Shown here: positions 39,920 to 64,000 of the stretch, in pieces
How the letters are laid out: each line of letters opens with the position of its first letter
How positions within the stretch are numbered: the stretch's first letter is position 1
Origin: Littorina saxatilis
Taxonomy: Eukaryota > Mollusca > Gastropoda > Littorinimorpha > Littorinidae
Reading direction: 5' to 3'
Length of the DNA stretch: 64,000 bases
Assembly: GCF_037325665.1 (NCBI RefSeq)
Contig: NC_090259.1
Location: 33,660,649-33,724,648 of the forward strand
Program-made: the position numbers and the translations under genes
The notes under the pieces: model-generated
The model's input: only the letters and a program-made list of their open reading frames with translations
Told to the model about the DNA's origin: nothing
Databases searched by the model: none

Positions 39920-40072
39920 TTAAAAAGTTTTTATTAGAAATAGAAAGCAGGAACATAATGATGACCATTAGAGAGACTCCAGTGCCACTTTTCAGTGTAG
40001 ATATTGTTTTTTGATCCATATTCTGACTGATAAACGGAGAAGGAAGCAGAAATGAGTACCAGAACGCACAAG

Positions 40073-40763
40073 AACAAGAAGAGCAAACGCTCGATCGAGT
40101 CACTTTCGCAGTTCTGAATATTATATGAGGCATCAGATGGACAGGAAGAAATTGCTATTCACAACACAATGAGTCACGTTCACATAAAATTTGAGCCCGG
40201 TCACTTTTATAGTTTCCGAGAAAAGCCCAACGTTAAGTTGTGTGTTGCCGAACAGAAAAGGCTAGTTATCTCCCTTGTTTTTCTGATAACGTTCGTAAAA
40301 GGCTACAGATGTAAATACTTTGATGTAAAGAATAATCCTACAAAGTTTCAATCACATCCGATGAACTTTGTCAAAGATATAAAATGTCTAATTTTTCCTT
40401 TGACGCTGACCTGTGACCTTGAAAAAGGTCAAAGGTCAACGAAACCATCGTTAAAGTGTAGAGGTCATTGGAGGTCACGACTAAACAAAATATGAGCCCG
40501 ATCGCTTTGATAGTTTCCGAGAAAAGATATAAAATGTCTAATTTTTCCTTTGACGCTGACCTGTGACCTTGAAAAAGGTCAAAGGTCAACGAAACCATCG
40601 TTAAAGTGTAGAGGTCATTGGAGGTCACGACTAAACAAAATATGAGCCCGATCGCTTTGATAGTTTCCGAGAAAAGTCCAACGTTAAGGTGGTGTCTACG
40701 GACGGCCGGCCGGACAGACTAACACTGACCGATTACATAGAGTCACTTTTTCTCAAGTGACTC
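40073..40763 (+). mobile_element. AGGTCA-rich dispersed repeat (family D), copy 3
   Basis: It starts aacaagaagagcaaacgctc and ends with the gagtcac...gtgactc hairpin. A 150-bp internal tandem duplication (units from 40376 and 40526) doubles the block with DR1 (40426-40438 in the first unit) and DR4. It lies in the intergenic region downstream of WDR5. Confidence 0.85.
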
Positions 40764-40999
40764 AAAAAGGGAACGGTTGCATTCTCGTCATTATTTGTTT
40801 GAGTGTAGCAATTTTAAGCTTGGCATAACAGCGTAGCAATTTGTCTGAAAACGTAGCATGCTACGCTGAAAGTGTAACAAGTGGCAGGTCTGCAGGCAGT
40901 AGCCAGGCTATAGAATGTTGGCAAGCGTTTAGTGGATGTAAAGGATGCACGTATCGTGTTTAAAAGCCTGAACAGATCTGTCGCGCTGAACATGATCTC

Positions 41000-41275
41000 T
41001 CACACCAGTGGAGCATAAATATCCAGACCTGAAACTGTTTCCAACCACACCTGTCCATGAGTACTAATGGCAGAGTTAGGAAAGCTCACGCTGCTGGACT
41101 CAATTACTTTGAGCCGGTGTTCCTCAGGTGCCTTGCTGTCAAGCCAATGTGAAATATCGTCAGTCGACAACGATGCCCAAATGAGCTGACATGAACACAG
41201 GTGATCCTTCCAGACCTGCCCACCTGTAAAATGATTCCTTGGTAGCATTGATTCCAGTGTTCTCTTCCTCAGGCA
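41000..41275 (-). other. unassigned open frame, minus strand
   Basis: About 90 codons of balanced composition on the minus strand, including LIWASLSTDDISHWLDSK and APEEHRLKVIESSSVSF, ending in a stop near 41000. No family was recognised. It could be a fragment of a coding gene or retroposed sequence in the WDR5 3' flank, or chance. Confidence 0.2.
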
Positions 41276-41286
41276 TTCCAAACAGC

Positions 41287-41327
41287 TTTCTTTCTTTATT
41301 TGGTGTTTAACGTCGTTTTCAACCATT
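41287..41327 (-). mobile_element. 41-bp retroposed SINE tail
   Basis: An insertion containing ggtgtttaacgtcgttttca, a word I recall from molluscan SINE 3' regions. Direct repeats ttccaaacagc flank it at 41276-41286 and 41328-41338. The duplicate locus at 41856-41935 lacks the insertion and shows the intact target. On the minus strand it contains AATAAA (41295-41300). Confidence 0.8.
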
Positions 41328-41855
41328 TTCCAAACAGCTACTTGCAGTGTTAAACATACATGTTGATAAGGGGTGAAACTGTGCTGCGCCGTTTTCAGTC
41401 AAGCGCTGTTTCCAGCAGCAGCTAAAACCCGTTTCTTAAAAATAACTGCTACAGGCAACACAAATGCTCACAAATGTATGTTTCTTAGAATAAAAACACC
41501 ACTCACACACAATATCAGCCAGTTAGTTACTGAAGTTTAGAGCCTAGTCAATCGCATATGACCATCTGAAGGCTTGCTGTAAGTCAATTTAGATTCAACG
41601 ACAACGAACAAGTAAAAACAAACTCTCCAAAACATTATGTAGCGCCCGTAGTAGATGATCATTTACTGTAGTAAAATCATAGAAGCGGGCAGGTCTGTCG
41701 ATCCTTCCTCGAGAAGAAATATACTTCAACACAGCTCAACATGATCTGTTGCACTTCAAAGCAACATAGCAGTCCAAGACAACAACAATTGCGTGAACGT
41801 TTTTCACCACTTGAGTTTGTTCTCTAATGGTTTTAAATACATCCAGGAATTTTCC

Positions 41856-41935
41856 TTCTCTTCCTCAGGCATTCCAAACAGCTACTTGCAGTGTAAAACA
41901 TACATGTTGATGAGGGGTGAAACTGTCCTGTGAAT
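41856..41935. repeat. duplicate of 41258-41390, uninserted version
   Basis: The sequence ctcttcctcaggcattccaa through tgaggggtgaaactgt matches 41258-41390 apart from the inserted tail and a few substitutions. It lies just downstream of the WDR5 stop codon, in its probable 3' UTR. Confidence 0.85.
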
Positions 41936-41965
41936 ATGAGATGAGATGCTCAACACAGGCAGACG

Positions 41966-60706
<18,741 letters not shown>

Positions 60707-60950
60707 CTGAAACACAGAATAAAAAATACTTGCTAGAGCGATATAATATACTAATTACTATCAATAGGCCTACAGAACTAGAAAAACCCCTCTGTTGAAA
60801 GGTCACCTGCAAGAAAACATAAAAATAAAGAATGTCAACCTGTTGGCAAGGTATCACAACCACACCTTGTTATGAAGGAAACAACCAAAAGTCAAGAGGG
60901 GGATGATGACAAAATTTGGTTATTCCACGGAAAAAGCAGTTATTCCACAG

Positions 60951-61281
60951 CAGGGTTTCATTTACTAGTGCGCCCTGCGCCATTGGTGCATTAAATCTGA
61001 AAATGTCCCATCACAATTCCCTTCAGTGCATCAAAGGGCGCATTGAGATTACATACCACTGCGCCACCAAATGTACACTTTATATCGGATCACACACACA
61101 CACACACAGATAACAGGATATAGTGGCTAATTCTCAGATGGCACCATATTGCATCATTTTGAATCTTTAGTCAAAACGCGTACAGGCCTCTTTGGTGCTT
61201 TTTGCCTTAGACTATATCCCATCGAAATTTGGTTGAGGGGGACAAATGTCCCATTGCCTTTTTCTCCTAGGTTAAACCCTG
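60951..61281. mobile_element. MITE family E, copy 2, inverse orientation
   Basis: Ends cagggttt and aaaccctg, flanked by the 6-bp direct repeat ccacag (60945-60950 and 61282-61287). The body is the reverse complement of 18395-18727, including a (CA)n run. It lies upstream of the WDR5 ATG exon. Confidence 0.85.
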
Positions 61282-61725
61282 CCACAGTAAAACTGAATAT
61301 ATATTGTCATCATCTGTTTGGATAATACTAATAGACCCTATCAGTCAGTATTCCAAGCTCTTGCAAACGTCAATTCTCATCAAAGTAAGTTGTACGACTA
61401 TCTCGCAAGAGCTGCATCTGCCAATGATTGGATTTCTCGCGATTTTCAAAACGTAAAAAGAGCATGCCTCGCAGAGATCGTATGAGAGCTGCTCAGATGC
61501 CGAAAAGGTAGATACAATTCAGATGTTATCAATTTGTGGGGTGCGCATTCTGTGTGCATTTTGATTAAGTATGACAAAACTGAGTGTTGCTCTACAACTG
61601 TGCGGTTGATGAAGTGGTCAGCAGACAGGTTCCTGTACTTGGTAGTATCCAGACCAAACCCAGTGTACTTACTGCAAGGTTCACCATCACACCGAACCAA
61701 TCTCAAATGTTCGCTCTTCCCTTAG
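61282..61725. other. unassigned sequence between MITE E and the LINE
   Basis: Short open stretches occur on both strands, none with recognised similarity. The WDR5 5' UTR exon is not identified here and may lie beyond the window. Confidence 0.4.
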
Positions 61726-64000
61726 TATGTAACGTCACCCCTAAGTGCAAATTATGTAAAAGAAATGTCGCAGACTCGCATAATGGACACCAACACATGC
61801 ATGTTGGGAAGCGACTTTAACTTGCCTGATGTGGAGTGGCCGACTGAATCACTTAAACCAAATGCTACACACGCTACAATATCCAGGGAACTCATCAATA
61901 TCTGTGGAGACTTCCACCTCGAACAGATCAATAACCAGCCCACACGCATAACTGAGGACACCTCAAACATACTTGACTTATTCTTCACTAACAACGCAAC
62001 ACTCGTCAACAACACTGACATAACCCCGGGTATCGGCGATCACGAGACACTAGTGGTCGAAAGCAGACTACGACCATTCTACATCAAAAGGTCACCAAAA
62101 ACCGTTCTCCAGTTTCGTAAAGCAAACTTTGAGGCTATGGGGCAGGAAATTGATAGCAAAAAACAAGACTTTATTGCGGAAACACAAACATCATCAGTTC
62201 AGGAAACGTGGACTAGGTTTAGGGATATGCTAACCTCACTCATGAGCAAGTACATTCCATCAAAGAGAATTAGCGGTGTCGTGGCAGCCCGACCCTGGCT
62301 CACGCCAAAAGCTAGGAACCTTAACAAGAAGTTACAGCGCATGCACAAAAAGGCCAAGAATAACACAGACGCAAGAACACAATACACCAAGCTAAAGACA
62401 AGAGTCCAAAAAGAACTTAGACACGCCTACTGGTCATACATTAACAACTTGATTGACCCACCATCTGTGGCAGAGGGTGCCCCTGCCAACGGCGGTAACC
62501 AGAAAAGATTCTGGAGTTACATTAAGTCATTACGCAGAGACACAACTGGAGTCTCTCCACTGAGGGACCCAGCTAGGGGCATGCTGTTCTCAGCAGCAAA
62601 GGATAGAGCTAACATACTCAACACACAGTATCAGTCAGTTTTCACACAAGAAGATCTACAAGGAGACTTGCCCACTCCCGAAGGATGTCCTTATCCATCC
62701 ATGGACAACATCAAGGTCACGGAAGAGGGTGTCTTCAAACTTCTCGCGAAGATAAACCCTCACAAGGCTTCCGGTCCTGATGGCCTTCCAGCTAGAGTTC
62801 TCAAAGAGTGCGCCCACCAGCTTGCACCACTCTTAACTGTAATTTTCAACAAATCACTGGAAGAAGGGGCAGTCCCCGAGGATTGGAGACGAGCGAACGT
62901 CTCCCCCATTTTTAAGAAAGGAAGCAGGCACGACGCAGCCAACTACAGACCAGTTTCACTCACCAGTTTATGTTGTAAGCTCCAGGAACATGTTATTACC
63001 AGCAACACCATGGCCCATTTAGAAAAGCACAAGATCCTAACAGACGCACAACACGGTTTCAGAGCACGCCGCAGCTGCGAAACTCAACTTCTGACTCTCA
63101 CACATGAACTGGCCGCTAGCTTAGATTTAGGTAAACGGACAGACATGGTAATATTAGACTTTTCTAAAGCGTTCGACCGTGTCCCACACCGTCGACTCCT
63201 GGCAAAATTAGACCATTACGGCATTAGGGGGACCACCCACAAATGGATTGACGCATTCTTATCAGGCAGAACTCAACAGGTAGTTGTAGATGGTGAAACA
63301 TCAGACCAAGTCCCAGTAGTGAGCGGAGTGCCACAAGGAACAGTAATGGGGCCCCTTTTGTTTCTCCTCTTCATCAACGACCTCCCAGATAAACTCATCT
63401 CTAAAACCAGGTTGTTCGCAGATGATTGCATTGTCTACAGGGAAATTAGAGACATACAGGATTGTAGACTCCTTCAAAGTGATTTAAACACCTTGTCACA
63501 GTGGGAAAGGACTTGGGGTATGGAATTCCACCCACAGAAGTGTAGTGTTTTGACTTGCTCCAGATCACGCAAGAGAACCACCTTTGACTATGTTTTGAAA
63601 GGTTTCACACTAGAGCAGACAACCAGCTCCAAGTATTTAGGTGTAGATATCTGTAGTGACCTTTCATGGAAGTCCCACATCGACCGTGTTACCAAGAAAG
63701 CAAACGGCGTTCTCGGATTCCTGAAAAGAAACCTACGCACAACCAACAAGAAGACCAAGTCCAACGCATACTTCACGCTCGTACGACCACACTTAGAGTA
63801 TTGTAGTGCAGTTTGGAACCCGCACACCGTAGAGATGACCAAAAAGGTAGAACAGATTCAACGTAGGGCAGCAAGGTATGTGACACACGATTATAGCTAT
63901 GAAAGTAGTGTCAGTTCCATGTTGCAGTCACTCGGATGGGAAACCCTAGAAAGTAGGCGCACCAAGACCCAACTCACAATGCTCCACAAAATCATCAACA
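61726..64000 (+). CDS. LINE ORF2 (endonuclease end and reverse transcriptase), runs off the window
   Basis: One frame with no stop from 61726 to the window end (an upstream stop lies at 61723-61725). The coding part is taken from about ATG 61765. It begins with the end of an APE-type endonuclease (LGSDFNLPDVEW, DLFFTNN, ITPGIGDHETLV). A linker (PWLTPKARNLNKKLQRMHKK) follows, then reverse transcriptase motifs: PHKASGPDGLPARVLKE, NYRPVSLTS, MVILDFSKAFDRVPHRRLL, SGVPQGTVMGPLLFLLFIND and the catalytic LFADDCIVYR. The post-RT stretch EYCSAVWNPH and QRRAARYV is typical of Jockey/CR1-type LINEs. Most of the endonuclease N terminus is missing, so the copy looks 5'-truncated. The clean frame suggests it is young. 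Confidence 0.88.

Noticed and set aside
61446-61725. Overlapping short frames just before the LINE as an upstream exon or LINE ORF1
   Set aside because: No recognisable domain, and the LINE copy appears 5'-truncated within its endonuclease, so ORF1 should be absent.

Overview
This is eukaryotic nuclear DNA, most likely from a mollusc and probably a gastropod. Three spliced host genes with GT-AG introns sit in a landscape crowded with transposable elements. The lineage call is inference. It rests on the intron-rich gene structure, on tRNA-derived SINEs, and on DIRS-like and BEL/Pao-like retroelements and AGGTCA-rich dispersed repeats of kinds I recall from molluscan genomes. No database search was possible.

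Host genes. SURF4 (minus strand, 3 coding exons, 15699-21610) encodes an ER cargo receptor of 270 aa. TADA1 (plus strand, 10 coding exons, 21985-36999) encodes a SAGA coactivator subunit of 349 aa. WDR5 (minus strand, 13 coding exons, 41966-60706) encodes a seven-bladed WD40 chromatin scaffold of 335 aa. I rebuilt all three exon by exon, and every splice phase closes. SURF4 and TADA1 are head to head, with start codons about 375 bp apart, which suggests a shared bidirectional promoter. TADA1 and WDR5 converge.

Layout. 1-4180: right part of a DIRS-like retroelement. 4739-5034: a SINE. 5690-9610: a nest of DNA elements, including a Tc1-like fold-back element and an AGGTCA-rich repeat inside a long-armed inverted-repeat element. 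9841-10929: a dead Tc1 transposase. 10930-15698: no gene seen, possibly SURF4 3' UTR. 15699-37440: SURF4 and TADA1, with introns holding a 59-bp minisatellite that copies a splice acceptor, several MITEs, SINEs, a hAT-like element, a second long-armed element, a G-rich minisatellite and a decayed DIRS-like copy. 37440-41965: intergenic. 41966-60706: WDR5, whose first intron holds a whole-looking BEL/Pao element nested inside an older DNA element. 61726-64000: a LINE with one open frame running off the window.

Most notable observations: (i) a repeat family that carries perfect nuclear-receptor-type DR1 and DR4 motifs into host introns; (ii) about ten extra copies of the SURF4 exon 3 acceptor, each leading to an immediate in-frame stop; (iii) a fold-back Tc1-like element; (iv) a 41-bp retroposed SINE tail whose empty site survives in a nearby duplicate and which supplies an AATAAA downstream of WDR5.
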